Source: Pseudomonas sp. GM79 (GTDB lineage: Bacteria; Pseudomonadota; Gammaproteobacteria; Pseudomonadales; Pseudomonadaceae). Taken from it: DNA of 64,000 nt. Both the position numbers and the translations under genes were made by a program. The notes beneath the pieces are model-generated. The model was given only the letters and a program-made list of their open reading frames with translations, was not told the origin of the DNA and searched no databases. Location: assembly GCF_000282495.1 (NCBI RefSeq), contig NZ_AKJE01000026.1, positions 103,193 through 167,192 on the forward strand, given 5' to 3'. Below are positions 8,907-19,800 of this stretch, piece after piece (the first letter of the stretch is position 1; every line of letters begins with the position of its first letter).

Positions 8907-10208
8907 ATGTCCACCGCTTTACGCCCCTCGGCCTGCCCGGGGTTGCTGCGTATCGTCCAGGCACTGGATGGCGGCATCTGTCGGATCAAATTGAACGGCG
9001 GCTCGATCAGCACTGCCCAGGCTGAAGCGGTGGCCAGCGCGGCCGAACGGTTTGCCGGGGGCGTGATCGAGGCGACCAATCGGGCCAACCTGCAGATTCG
9101 CGGGATCGGCAGCGAGCAGACGGCACTGATCGACAGCCTGCTCGTCGCTGGATTGGGCCCGCGTACCGCCGCTGGCGACGATGTGCGCAACCTGATGCTC
9201 AGCCCGGCTGCCGGGATTGATCGGCAAATGCTGTTCGACACGCGCCCGCTGGCTGAACAGATTCTCGCCACCCTGCAAAGCCACGAACGCTTTCACGAGC
9301 TCAGCGCCAAGTTTGCCGTGCAACTCGACGGCGGCGAGGCGTTGGCAATGCTCGAACATCCCCATGACCTGTGGTTGTCTGCTGCTGAGCGAGAGGGCGA
9401 ACGGTTGCTGGCATTCGGTCTGGCGGGTTGCCCCACGGACACGCCCGCAGGTTCAGTGGCACTTGAGCAAGGACACGCGTTGGTCGTTGCAGTGCTGGAG
9501 TTGTTTCTCGATTTGGCGCGGCCCGATCAAACACGGATGCGTCATGTGCTGGCCGAAATCCCGGTCGCAGAATTTCTCGCTCGCCTGGCCGAGCGTGTGC
9601 CGTTGAAGTCGATCACCGATTGGCGGCGTTCATCGGGCCCGGACACTCTGCACATCGGCGCCCATCGGCAACGTGAAGTCGAGCATGTCTATATCGGTGC
9701 CGTGCCGCCTTTGGGGCGGCTCGATCCCGTCATGCTCAGAGGCGCGGCGCAATTGGCGCATGAGTACGGCGACGCGAGCCTGCGTTTCACCCCGTGGCAG
9801 AGTCTGTTGCTGCCCAATGTTCGAAAAGAGCAGGCGCCCGAAGTCATTCGGCGCCTGGAGCAACTAGGGCTGCTGTGTGAGCCCGATCAGCCCTTGTCAC
9901 GGTTAATCGCCTGCACCGGCTCCGCTGGCTGCGGCAAAGGCCTGGCCGATACCAAGAGCGACGCCTTGCAATTGGCTGCGCTGTTGCAACGCCACGATCA
10001 AACAGTGCATTTGTCCGGTTGCCAGCGTTCCTGCGCCGCCGCCCATGGGGTGCCGGTCACGTTACTGGCCGTCGCCCCCGGTCGCTACGACCTCTATTTT
10101 CGCGATGCGGGGCAGTCGGGTTTCGGCGCCCTGCACGCACGCAATCTTACTATTGAAGCGGTCGGCGGCTTGCTCGACGCCCGCCCACGGAGTTCCCTTG
10201 ATGCTTGA
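8907..10208 (+). CDS. cobG: Precorrin-3B synthase (oxygen-dependent)
   Basis: 433 residues. CobG is the iron-sulfur monooxygenase that converts precorrin-3A to precorrin-3B, the step that defines the aerobic cobalamin route. Seen: two ferredoxin-like half domains of the nitrite/sulfite reductase type (ATNRANLQIRG near the N-terminus; RFTPWQSLLLPNV later) and the four cysteines for the cluster and siroheme-type site (CTGSAGCGKG and SGCQRSCA). Start set at ATG 8907 (MSTALRPSACPGL), the typical N-terminus; a TTG at 8892 is also in frame. Overlaps cobH by 8 bases. First gene of the rightward cobGHIJ operon; a possible -10 (CATAAT, 8839-8844) lies upstream. Confidence 0.93.
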   Translation: MSTALRPSACPGLLRIVQALDGGICRIKLNGGSISTAQAEAVASAAERFAGGVIEATNRANLQIRGIGSEQTALIDSLLVAGLGPRTAAGDDVRNLMLSPAAGIDRQMLFDTRPLAEQILATLQSHERFHELSAKFAVQLDGGEALAMLEHPHDLWLSAAEREGERLLAFGLAGCPTDTPAGSVALEQGHALVVAVLELFLDLARPDQTRMRHVLAEIPVAEFLARLAERVPLKSITDWRRSSGPDTLHIGAHRQREVEHVYIGAVPPLGRLDPVMLRGAAQLAHEYGDASLRFTPWQSLLLPNVRKEQAPEVIRRLEQLGLLCEPDQPLSRLIACTGSAGCGKGLADTKSDALQLAALLQRHDQTVHLSGCQRSCAAAHGVPVTLLAVAPGRYDLYFRDAGQSGFGALHARNLTIEAVGGLLDARPRSSLDA

Positions 10209-10827
10209 TTACATCCGCGACGGTCAGGAGATCTATCGCAACTCCTTCGCGATCATTCGCGCCGAGGCCAACCTTGCGCGAATCCCGGCCGATCTGGAGA
10301 AACTCGCCGTGCGGGTGATCCACGCCTGCGGCATGGTCGAGGCCATCGACGGGCTGCAATTTTCCGAAGGTGCGGGCAAGGCCGGGCGTGATGCGCTGGC
10401 GGCTGGCGCGCCGATCCTGTGCGATGCGCGGATGGTCAGTGAAGGCGTGACCCGTGCGCGTTTGCCCGCTAACAATCAGGTGATTTGCACTCTGCGCGAC
10501 GACAGCGTCCCGGAGCTTGCCCGTGAGTTGGGCAATACCCGTTCCGCCGCCGCGCTGGAACTGTGGCGCCCGCACCTGGAAGGCAGCGTGGTGGTGATCG
10601 GCAATGCGCCGACGGCGCTGTTTTATCTGCTGGAAATGCTCGACGCCGGCGCCCCGAAACCGGCGCTGATCCTTGGCTTCCCGGTGGGCTTCGTCGGCGC
10701 CGCCGAATCCAAGGCGATGCTCGCGGCGGACAGCCGTGGCGTGCCTTTTGTCATCATGCAAGGCCGGTTGGGCGGTAGCGCCATGGCCGCCGCCGCCGTC
10801 AACGCCCTCGCCACGGAGATCGAATGA
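10201..10827 (+). CDS. cobH: Precorrin-8X methylmutase
   Basis: 208 residues, standard for CobH/CbiC. It moves a methyl group from C-11 to C-12 to give hydrogenobyrinate. The signature [19 protein letters not shown], with the catalytic histidine, is present near residue 38, as are the [10 protein letters not shown] segment and a C-terminal [13 protein letters not shown] motif. Start ATG 10201 overlaps the end of cobG by 8 bases and the stop overlaps cobI in an ATGA junction, so the start is set by operon packing. Confidence 0.94.
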   Translation: MLDYIRDGQEIYRNSFAIIRAEANLARIPADLEKLAVRVIHACGMVEAIDGLQFSEGAGKAGRDALAAGAPILCDARMVSEGVTRARLPANNQVICTLRDDSVPELARELGNTRSAAALELWRPHLEGSVVVIGNAPTALFYLLEMLDAGAPKPALILGFPVGFVGAAESKAMLAADSRGVPFVIMQGRLGGSAMAAAAVNALATEIE

Positions 10828-11558
10828 TGCAGCAACCTGGACGTTTGATTGGCCTGGGTGTCGGCCCCGGTGATCCGGAACTGATTACCGTCAAAGCCTT
10901 GCGCCTGTTGCGCGAATCGCCAGTGGTGGCGTACTTCGTCGCCAAGGGCAAAAAGGGCAACGCCTTCGGCATCATCGAAGCGCATTTGCAGGACGCACAA
11001 ACCCTGCTGCCGCTGGTTTATCCGGTGACCACCGAAGCGCTGCCGGCGCCGTTGTCGTACGAACAAGTGATCAGCGATTTCTACGATGCGGCTGGCGAAC
11101 AACTCGCTGCGCACCTGGACGCTGGCCGTGACGTGGCGGTGATCTGCGAAGGCGATCCATTCTTCTACGGCTCCTACATGTACCTGCACGATCGTCTGGC
11201 TGAACGCTATGAAGCCGAAGTGGTGCCGGGCGTCTGCTCGATGCTCGGCGGTGCGTCGGTACTCGGTGCACCGCTGGTGTATCGCAATCAGAGCCTGTCG
11301 GTGTTGTCGGGCGTGTTGCCCCACGAAGACCTCAAGCGTCGACTGGCCGATGCCGATGCGGCGGTGATCATGAAACTGGGGCGCAACTTTCCCAAGGTCC
11401 GTCAGGTACTCGAAGAACTCGGTCTGGCCGAGCGTGCGCTGTACGTGGAGCGCGCGACCATGGCCAATCAGAAAATCGTGCCGCTGGATCAGGTCGAGCC
11501 GATGTCCTCGCCGTATTTCTCGCTGATCATCGTTCCCGGTGAAAGGTGGCAAGGCTGA
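10824..11558 (+). CDS. cobI: Precorrin-2 C20-methyltransferase
   Basis: 244 residues, a single tetrapyrrole methylase domain that uses S-adenosylmethionine to methylate C-20 of precorrin-2. Seen: [22 protein letters not shown] at the N-terminus, the [14 protein letters not shown] motif near residue 110 and [13 protein letters not shown] after it. ATGA overlap with cobH at the start and a TGATG junction with cobJ at the end, both signs of coupled translation. Third gene of the rightward operon. Confidence 0.94.
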   Translation: MMQQPGRLIGLGVGPGDPELITVKALRLLRESPVVAYFVAKGKKGNAFGIIEAHLQDAQTLLPLVYPVTTEALPAPLSYEQVISDFYDAAGEQLAAHLDAGRDVAVICEGDPFFYGSYMYLHDRLAERYEAEVVPGVCSMLGGASVLGAPLVYRNQSLSVLSGVLPHEDLKRRLADADAAVIMKLGRNFPKVRQVLEELGLAERALYVERATMANQKIVPLDQVEPMSSPYFSLIIVPGERWQG

Positions 11559-13261
11559 TGGCCCATTCCGCTCCGGCGATTGTCATCCTCGGTAATGGCA
11601 GCCTCGCGACCGCACGCAAAATTCAGCAGGTGTATCCGGGCGCATTGATCCATGGATTGGCCGAACGGGTCGATGGCGCGGACCGTGTTTATCACGAGTT
11701 CGGCGCGACCCTGCGCGAACTTTATCAACAGGACACGCCGATCATCGCGCTGTGCGCCGCCGGAATTGTGATCCGCACCCTGGCGCCGTTGCTGCTGGAA
11801 AAAGGTGCTGAGCCACCGGTGCTGGCCGTGGCCGAAGACGGCAGCGCCGTGGTGCCGCTGCTCGGCGGCCTCGGTGGGGTGAATGTCATGGCGCGCGAGA
11901 TTGCCGCCGGCCTCGACGTCGCGGCGGCGATTACCACCAGCGGTGAGCTGCGTTTCGGCACGTGCCTGCTCAATCCCCCCAGCGGCTATGCCTTGGGCGA
12001 TCTGGAGCTGGGCAAGCGCTTTGTCTCGGACTTGCTGGCTGGCGAACACGTGCGCATCGAAGGCGCTGCGCCCTGGTTGGCGCAAGCACAGTTACCGCAG
12101 GATCCCGAGGCGCATTTGTCGATCCATGTCGGCAGCGCCGAACGGACGCCGGCCGCCAATGAGCTGTTGATCTACCCACGCAGTGTGTTGCTGGCGGTCA
12201 GCGCCAGTGTGGCGGATTTGCCCCAGGCGATTCGCGCGGCGCTACGTCAGGCGCGAGTCGCCGTTCAATCGCTGGCGTGCTTGTTGGCGCCGGTCACGGA
12301 GATGGCCAACCCGACGTTGCGCGAGGCGGCGCTTGAGTTGGGTGTGCCGCTGCGTTTTGCGTCCGCTGCCAGCGATGCCAGCGAGTTGGCTCGCGAGGCT
12401 ATTCCCGGCGCGAAGATTATCCCGATCAACGCGAACCTGACGCTGGCCATCGCTGAACAACCGCTGGACATCGCACAGATCGGCCGCCCCCGTGGTCGGC
12501 TGGCGGTGATCGGCCTGGGCCCGGGCGCTGCCGAACTGATGGTGCCTGCGGTGAAGGCTGAACTGGCCAGAGCCACTGATGTGCTCGGTTACGAAACTTA
12601 TGTGCGCATGGCCGGCCCGTTTCGCCCGGATCAAGTGCTGCACTGCACCGACAACCGCGAGGAAATGCAGCGCGCCCGTCACGCCTTCGAACTGGCGGCC
12701 CAAGGGCGGTCGGTGATCGTGGTCTCGTCCGGTGATCCCGGCGTGTTTGCCATGGCCGCCGCGGTACTCGAAGCCTTGCACGAGTCGACTGACCCGGCCT
12801 GGCACAACGTCGATCTGGAGATCCTGCCGGGGGTTTCCGCTTCACTGGCGACGGCCGCTCAGGCCGGTGCGCCGTTGGGGCATGACTTCTGTGTGATGTC
12901 CCTGTCGGACAACCTCAAGCCGTGGTCGATCATCGAAAAGCGCTTGGACCTGGCCGCCGAAGCCGATCTGGCGCTGGCCTTCTACAATCCGATCTCCCGC
13001 TCGCGGCCATGGCAGTTGGGCCGTGCGCTGGAGATCGTGGCGCAGCACCGTACCCCGGAAACTCCGGTGGTTCTGGGGCGTGATATCGGTCGGCCCGGCC
13101 AGACGCTGCGGGTCACCACCCTCGGGGCGCTCACACCTGAGCAAGTGGACATGCGCACCATGGTGCTGATCGGCTCGTCCACCACTTGCGTGTTCCCCCG
13201 CGCCGAAGGCGGTGACTGGGTGTACACGCCGCGCTGGTATGGCAACAAACCCCTCTGCTAA
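11558..13261 (+). CDS. cobJ: CbiG-CobJ fusion: precorrin-3B C17-methyltransferase
   Basis: 567 residues, twice the size of a single-domain CobJ. The first half (to about residue 310) is CbiG-like: an N-terminal domain with ALCAAGIVIRTLAPLL and GGLGGVNVMAREIA, and a CobE/CbiG C-terminal domain. The second half is the tetrapyrrole methylase CobJ (AVIGLGPGAAELMVPAVK, VSSGDPGVFAMAAAVLE, EILPGVSASLATAAQAGAP) that methylates C-17 with ring contraction. This fused form is the usual Pseudomonas arrangement. Start ATG 11558 overlaps the cobI stop, preceded by an AGGTGG-type site; a GTG at 11546 is also in frame. Last gene of the operon, followed by a strong GC hairpin. Confidence 0.92.
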   Translation: MAHSAPAIVILGNGSLATARKIQQVYPGALIHGLAERVDGADRVYHEFGATLRELYQQDTPIIALCAAGIVIRTLAPLLLEKGAEPPVLAVAEDGSAVVPLLGGLGGVNVMAREIAAGLDVAAAITTSGELRFGTCLLNPPSGYALGDLELGKRFVSDLLAGEHVRIEGAAPWLAQAQLPQDPEAHLSIHVGSAERTPAANELLIYPRSVLLAVSASVADLPQAIRAALRQARVAVQSLACLLAPVTEMANPTLREAALELGVPLRFASAASDASELAREAIPGAKIIPINANLTLAIAEQPLDIAQIGRPRGRLAVIGLGPGAAELMVPAVKAELARATDVLGYETYVRMAGPFRPDQVLHCTDNREEMQRARHAFELAAQGRSVIVVSSGDPGVFAMAAAVLEALHESTDPAWHNVDLEILPGVSASLATAAQAGAPLGHDFCVMSLSDNLKPWSIIEKRLDLAAEADLALAFYNPISRSRPWQLGRALEIVAQHRTPETPVVLGRDIGRPGQTLRVTTLGALTPEQVDMRTMVLIGSSTTCVFPRAEGGDWVYTPRWYGNKPLC

Positions 13262-13266
13262 ACCCT

Positions 13267-13290
13267 GGCGGCCCGCCCGGGCCGCCTTCA
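13267..13290 (+). terminator. Probable terminator of cobGHIJ
   Basis: A perfect 8-base GC stem (GGCGGCCC / GGGCCGCC, 4-base loop) starts six bases after the cobJ stop and is followed by TTCATC. The stem is strong; the T-run is poor. Confidence 0.6.
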
Positions 13291-13870
13291 TCACCTCAGT
13301 CCGGTTACTTCTCTCGATTGTTTCGGCATTTGTGCGTGTAAGCCTGTTCGGTTGTTTGAGTGGGATTTTGTTACCTGCCACGAAGAATTTTTATTCTGCT
13401 TTGTAGGAAGTTCTACTTTGATGCCAGGATTTATAAGGGGGTGACGAATCATTATTTCAGGCGCCTGTTCTGAGGTTCGGCCTGTAAAGGGCTTTCCAGT
13501 ATTCTGGCTTGTGAGTCATGACTAAACGAATAAAAGTGCATAAGTCTGTAACGTTGGATGTAATGTTTGTTTTGTAATTAATTGAATTCCTTGTTGGTTG
13601 AACAGTATTGAGTGTCGGGTTAGTTTTAGCGTGTGCTTTATTGGTGTTAGTCGATTTAAAAGAAGTTATGTGACGCTTCGGCGATATCTGGCGTTTGGCC
13701 AGGCAGCTGCGCTTTGTTTGCCAATAAATGTATTGGTGTTCGGAGCAACGGCGCTTTCTTCGCTTTATTTATAACAGGTTAAATGCCCGGGTGCCTGAGT
13801 GCTCTTGTGGAATCATCATTGTCTAGAGTCGGTCTCGGCTATTTATATACGATAAATGGAAGTGTTGTTT
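13291..13870 (+). promoter_or_regulatory. AT-rich leader region upstream of the giant toxin gene
   Basis: About 580 bases without a credible gene, clearly richer in A and T than the flanking cob genes. No single strong sigma-70 promoter stands out. At its right end, bases 13856-13863 read ATGGAAGT, which includes the ribosome site GGAAG for the toxin and also fits the RsmA/RsmE core ANGGANGU. The length and composition suggest a regulated promoter region and possibly foreign origin; both are inference. Confidence 0.5.
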
Positions 13871-16800
13871 ATGAGTGAGTCTAAGTTCTCGTTGGCGGAT
13901 GGCTACGTCAATTTTGTGGATTTGTTAAAAGTGGTGGACCTTGAACAGGCGTTAGCATCGCACAAGGGCACCGATCAATATGATGCGGTGTTCCGATATT
14001 ATTTCGGTTGTATCGGTTTGCTGGATTCTCCACAACTGTTGGAGCCGTTAGGTCTGCTCAAGCAAGCGTTGGGGGCGTTGGAGCACGGTAGCCGGCACCG
14101 CCGCGCGGCAGAGTCGGGATCGTCTATGAGTTCTGATGCCGCAGGGGCTGCTGATTTGGCGGATATCTACAACAAAGTAGCGGGGTTTGAAACGCGTCTG
14201 CACAACAGCCTTGAGCAACTGAAGACGCCTGCCATCGAGGTGCCGAAAAATCTGCATTTTGTCTGGCTTGGGGGTGGCGTCGGGACGATTCAGCGCGACT
14301 ACATCAATATTTGGAAGCAGGTGATGGCCGCAGAGAGCTATCACCTCAATCTCTGGTACGACAGCGACGCGCTGCTGGCCTATGAAACCAACCGGATCAT
14401 TGTCGAAGCCGCCAAGGCCGATGCCATGCTCAATGGCGGGCAAACCAGTGCTGACGCGATTGAACTGGGCGACCGCTATGAAGAACGCGCCATCGTTCTG
14501 AAGCAGCAAATGCATGCACACATTACGCAGGCGGTGGAAAACGGTGGCAGCGCCGATGACGCCAGAGTCGATTTACTGGTTCGAGCCTATGGCCAGGATG
14601 AGGCGCGCCTGAGCGCCCTTAGGAGCGATAACCAGCTTAGTCTCTCGGCATTGGCCGAGGGTGGTCTGGCGCTGCGCGATCTCGCCATTGATGAGGCGCC
14701 GCTGTATCTGCAGGATATCTACGAGCGAGAGATCAGCCTGCGCGGTAATTTTGCGGCAGCCTCTGACGTTGTGCGTGCCGAGGCTTTGTTCGCTGAGGGC
14801 GGCAGCTACGCTGATGTCGATAATCTGCCGCCGCTGTTGGAAAAGCTGGGCGAGGTGGATATTCGGGCGTTCAAGACAGACGCGCGCCTGGGCGTGCTGC
14901 AGTTGATGCTTGACCGCAATCCCCAATGGATGCCCGGCCGTCAGGCTCTGCGCAGCCGCTACACCAACTACTTCGAGCAGATTCCACTGGAGCATCGCGA
15001 GGCGCTCGAGCGTTTCGCCGACAGCCAACCCAGGCTGAGTGATGTTTTTCGTCCCCCGGTGGAGCGTCTGGTTCTATCGGATGGGCTGCGAGCCGTCGCC
15101 GAACAAAACACTTTGAGTAACGCTTTCCTGATGGCCCATCCTGGCTCAGCAATGCTCAAGACCGTGCTTGAGCGTTTCAGACTCAATTATGAAATCATCG
15201 ACGCCACCGCTCGCCTGGCGGATGAGCAAAACATTCCCCTCACCGATGCCGAAGCCATGAGCGGTCTTGCACTCCAGGCGGCGACGCAGGTGTTTGGTGC
15301 TTTGCACGAGCTGTCGCCGGAAGAAGAACTGGCAGTGTCTTTTCTGGTTCAGGCTGCCGCCACCTACTATAGCGACGGCATCCGGCCTCAGAGCGAAGTG
15401 ACGATCTATCTGACCGGACCTGCCGCCCTGCGTGCGGGAATGGCGGATTACGAAAGAACGCATTTTACGCCTCGAACTGCCGAAGAGTGGCGAGTGGAGG
15501 TTGCCATTCCGGCCATCGCCACCGTCAACCGGGCTACCGAGGAGGAGCTGGATCACTCCTGGAAAGAGAACGAAAGTGACACCGGGCAATGGTTGATTAA
15601 CGAGACTAAACGCTGGCAAGAGGGACAGTTCAAAGCCCGTTACGCGGGCGACCTGGCGCAGTTGCTCAAATACCGGACCCTCGACTTCGAGGAAGGCTGG
15701 CCAGTGATCGAAGGGCGCCATGTGCTGTCCACCGATCTGTTGCAGCATCTGGCCGATGAACTGGGTGAGCCGTTCATGCAGATGATGAATCGTAGCCATA
15801 ACGGTACGGTGACCTTCGACAAGGCTGTACCCCTGAGCTTCGATGACCGCCAATCGATCCTCGCTCAAAGCCCCGATGCGCTGCCGCCTGCATCATTGAG
15901 CGATCCGCAGACACAACAGTTGCCTATCGATGAACTCTTGAGCCGACTCGCCAAGGGTAGCCTCGAAGTCGCTCAGTTGAGCCCCTTGCAGCGTCTGCTG
16001 CTCGGCGCCTTGACCGGTGCGCAGGCATTGGATAATCGCAGCTTCGACACGGTTCGTCCGCAGCTGGATAACCTGGCCAACAGCTTCAGCGAACTAGGCG
16101 CGGCGGGCCGCTATGCGACGATCGAACACGCGCTGTATCAACGCCAGGCTCCCGGGTTTCTGGCCGGGCTGGTCAGCCCTCTCGATCATCCGCCAGCGCT
16201 TTCCGAAACCGCCCTGGGGCTGAAGAAAAACGCGCTTGAACAACCTTTGACGCTGCGCCAGTGGGGCAAGCAGGTCGCCCGAATCCAGCAGGTGGCGAAA
16301 CTCGAATACCGTGACCAGATTGTCGAGCGCCTCGGTGTTGTTCTGGACGGTTTTGAAGCGGGCACCGTCAAGCTTGTCCCGCAGGATTTACTGCTTCAGG
16401 GCGCCGGTGACAGGGTGGGTGGGCGCTGTTATCCACTGGCCCTGGTGATGGCGGCAGCCTTGTCGGAGGGGAAGGCCGCGGCCAACATTCTGCGCGAGCG
16501 ATTCTACCTGGGGGTAATCGAGCCGCAAGGGAGTGATTCAGCGATCTTTCTGCACAGCCTGGAGGCGTTGCGGGATGTGCAGATCAGTGAGGTGGGCAGC
16601 GTGCTGGGGCGTTCGGATCTGAGTCAGGTTGTGGACATTCTGCAAGCCAGAACAGCCACCAGTACGCTGATGCTCAACTCCGATAATCACGCCATGTTGG
16701 TGGCCAAAACCATTGAGGGCGAACGCAGCACTTATCACTTCTACGATCCGAATTTTGGCGTATTCGAGTTCGAACATCCGACGCAGTTCAGACAGGCGCT

Positions 16801-19800
16801 GGAACAGTTCTTCCTCCGGCAGAAGATGGCCAGGCATTACGCGGCCTATGGCGATGCGGCGCGTCCGACCTTCGATCTGATCGAGCTGGAAGGCTCACGG
16901 GTGTCGAGAGTGGCATTGCCTGGCGCAACTCCGGTCTCGCAACTGCTGCAACCCGGCACGTTGGCGGGACAGCCGCAACGTCCTGTCAGGCAGCGTCTGG
17001 CCAGTGCCCGCGGACAATCATTGATGAGTAACCCTCGCCTGGGCAGTTGTCTGCTGGCGCTGGACAGTCACGGGTGGGGGCAACAGATTGCGCAAGTGAC
17101 GACCCGCCTTCAGCAGCAGAATCAGCTGGCACCCCACCTTGTACCGTTGTTCGAAACCCTGGAGATCATGCCTGACGGGATGTACCGGATGAGCTTGGTC
17201 GACCCTGCAAACCCTGAGCACGTGGTACGAGTCTTCACTGATGACCCTAGACTCTTGCGCATAAAAAACTACCTCTCGGAACGTTTTGCAGCCTTGGCCA
17301 ATCAATCATCCGTTCCGGGCGATCCTGTCGATCCCACCGATGTTGGTAGTGTCCATACCCTGAACGCCGGCTTCGCCATACAAGCGCTGATGAATGCGTT
17401 GAGGGTGCAGGAAGGACCCGATCGGCCCCTGACCCTGGCTGTCCGGTTGCACGCCTATGTCAATTACGCGCAGTTGGTGCATGGCAATGTGGTCGATGTG
17501 GCGGGTCTGGTAGGCCTGGTTCGACAGGCACTGGTGGAAGAGAAACTGATTGCCCGTACTGTCGCTCCGGTGGTCAAAGCCGCTGTGGGGCCGAGTATGG
17601 GCGAAGCGAGCGGAGGATTGCTGCAGCTGGCAAATGTCGGGTTCGACATCTACCAATTGACGACCGCGCAAAACGATGTCGAGCAGGCGCAGTTTGGGAC
17701 GCAACTGGCTTTCGACTCGGCCAGTCTGGTGTTGTCGGTAGGCGCTTATGCCGCCGGCGTCACAACTGCCGGGGCGTTTCTGGGTGGGGCTGCTGTGATG
17801 CTGGCCGGGTTGGCAGTGGGGGTAACGGCACTGGCTCAGGGTTTTGCCGCCATCGCCGAAGAAGCCAAACAGGTCGGGTTGTTTTTCGATGAAGTTGAAA
17901 AGGCTTATCGCCAAGCCTATCGATTCGACAGCGCTTTGGCCGCGTGGATACCGCGCTCGTCGTTGATTGTTCAGACGCTGGATCTGAACGCCGGCAAATT
18001 GCTGCTCGACAGCCCCAGGCTTTACCCGTTACGCGATCATTTCGGGGTGCCGACCTTTGATGGCGATGACGAGCGGGCGATCGATATTCGTCAAGAACTG
18101 GGCCTGCCCGGTCGCATAACCTTCACTCCGCCCGCCGGGCAGGCCATCGTGCTGCCTTGCACACCGCAAACCTGTTATGGCTACGAGTACAAGGCACTAC
18201 CTTTCGCTACGCTGCGCCATGACACCGGGTTCGACACGGCTCGACGTCTGGAGAAAAAGAAAGCGGATGGCGGGCGGCTGTTTCTGTTTTCCTTCTATTC
18301 ATTTCCCAGTGAATACATCCTTTATCGCCTGTTCCCGGTCTATCGGCCAACAGTGATCAATGTGCTGCTCGATGCCGTCGAGCGCTCGCTGGTAGTGCCT
18401 GTTCTTCCCCCGATCTGGCACGGGAAAGTCACTTATCAGATTCAAGGCGCCGGTAAGCACTGTGCATTGGTGCTCAATCCTGGAGTGAATCTGACACTCG
18501 AGTCGCCGAGCCTGCAGCTATCGAGTTGGGTGCTGGAGGCCTCTTGGGCCAGTCAGAGCGATATTCGGCTGGAGCGTTTCGGGGCATTGTTTATCGGTGA
18601 CGTTCAGGTGGAATTCGCAGGAAAAGGTCGTCACGAAATCCTGGTCCGGATCACGGACAACCAAGTGTTCCAGGTTGAACGCGGCAAACAGACCCTCACC
18701 CTTGTCGAGCAGGATGTGCCACCAGGCATGGATCGACAGACGCTGCAGGAGCATTTCAAAGTATTGGCTCAAGAGCATCGTCTGGTGATGCCGTATACGC
18801 CGGTTCATCACTATCTGATTCCCTTCGAGAAGCCGGATGAACCCCGATATACCACCGCTTGGTATGACGCGAAGCAGGAGCGCTTCCTGTACATCCGTAA
18901 CGAGGAGGTACTGGCCGCTGATGAAGCACTGCTGGGAGTGGTGGCTGGTGGCTACGCCTATTTCTACGAACCGCAGAATTACGAGATCTGGCAAGTCGAG
19001 GCGGTCACCGGGCTGCTCACTCATCGTTATCGGTTGCTGCTTAAAAATACGGAAGCCACCATCAAGCACATCGAGGCAGATGCCCGGGGGGTGATTCACG
19101 TCATACAGGAAGTCGCTCACGAGGATCAGGCCAGCGATGTACTGGCCTACATGATCCATGATGGGCAATTGTTGCTGAGCTCGGTCACCCGCGACATGGA
19201 TCGGACGCTGGAATCGGTCTTCAGTGCCAGCGACACACTGACTGACTGGTCGCAGGTACTGGGCAGCTATTACCCCTTTACGCCTGTCACTGGCGAAAGC
19301 ACCTTTGTCACCGTCGACTGGCAGCCGGCCCCCTTTGTTTCGGTTTGCTGGAAGTTCGAAGCGAACACACGGGACATGGCCTGGGTTCGTGACAGTGACC
19401 ACTTGATCATCCGTCCCTCCCCAAGACTTCATCATGGCCGCGGATGGGCCGACTCGATCAGCAACATGACTGATCTGACGCTGCTCACACCGATGGACGA
19501 GGGCGATGTATTTGTCATCTACGACAGGCTGGAACAGCTGCTATGCCGCAAGTCGCGCACCGTGGTGGGGGGCAAAGGACAGTGGTCTCATACGTGGGTG
19601 CAGCCCGAGAAGCTGGAGAATGTCGTGGCTGTTGAAGGTGGGAACGTGGCGCTGACGTCTGATGGTCTGTTCTTCAACGTGACTGGTCAGGGATACCTTG
19701 AGTTGGGAGGCTTGAGTGAACCGTGGCTCAAGGATCGTGTGCATTGGTGGTCCGCATTGGAACCGCTTGCCCGGCAACACGCGGCCGAGCGTTTTGCCCT

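Noticed and set aside
13856..13870. Toxin start at ATG 13856 (five extra residues)
   Set aside because: This ATG overlaps the GGAAG ribosome site of ATG 13871 and has no site of its own.
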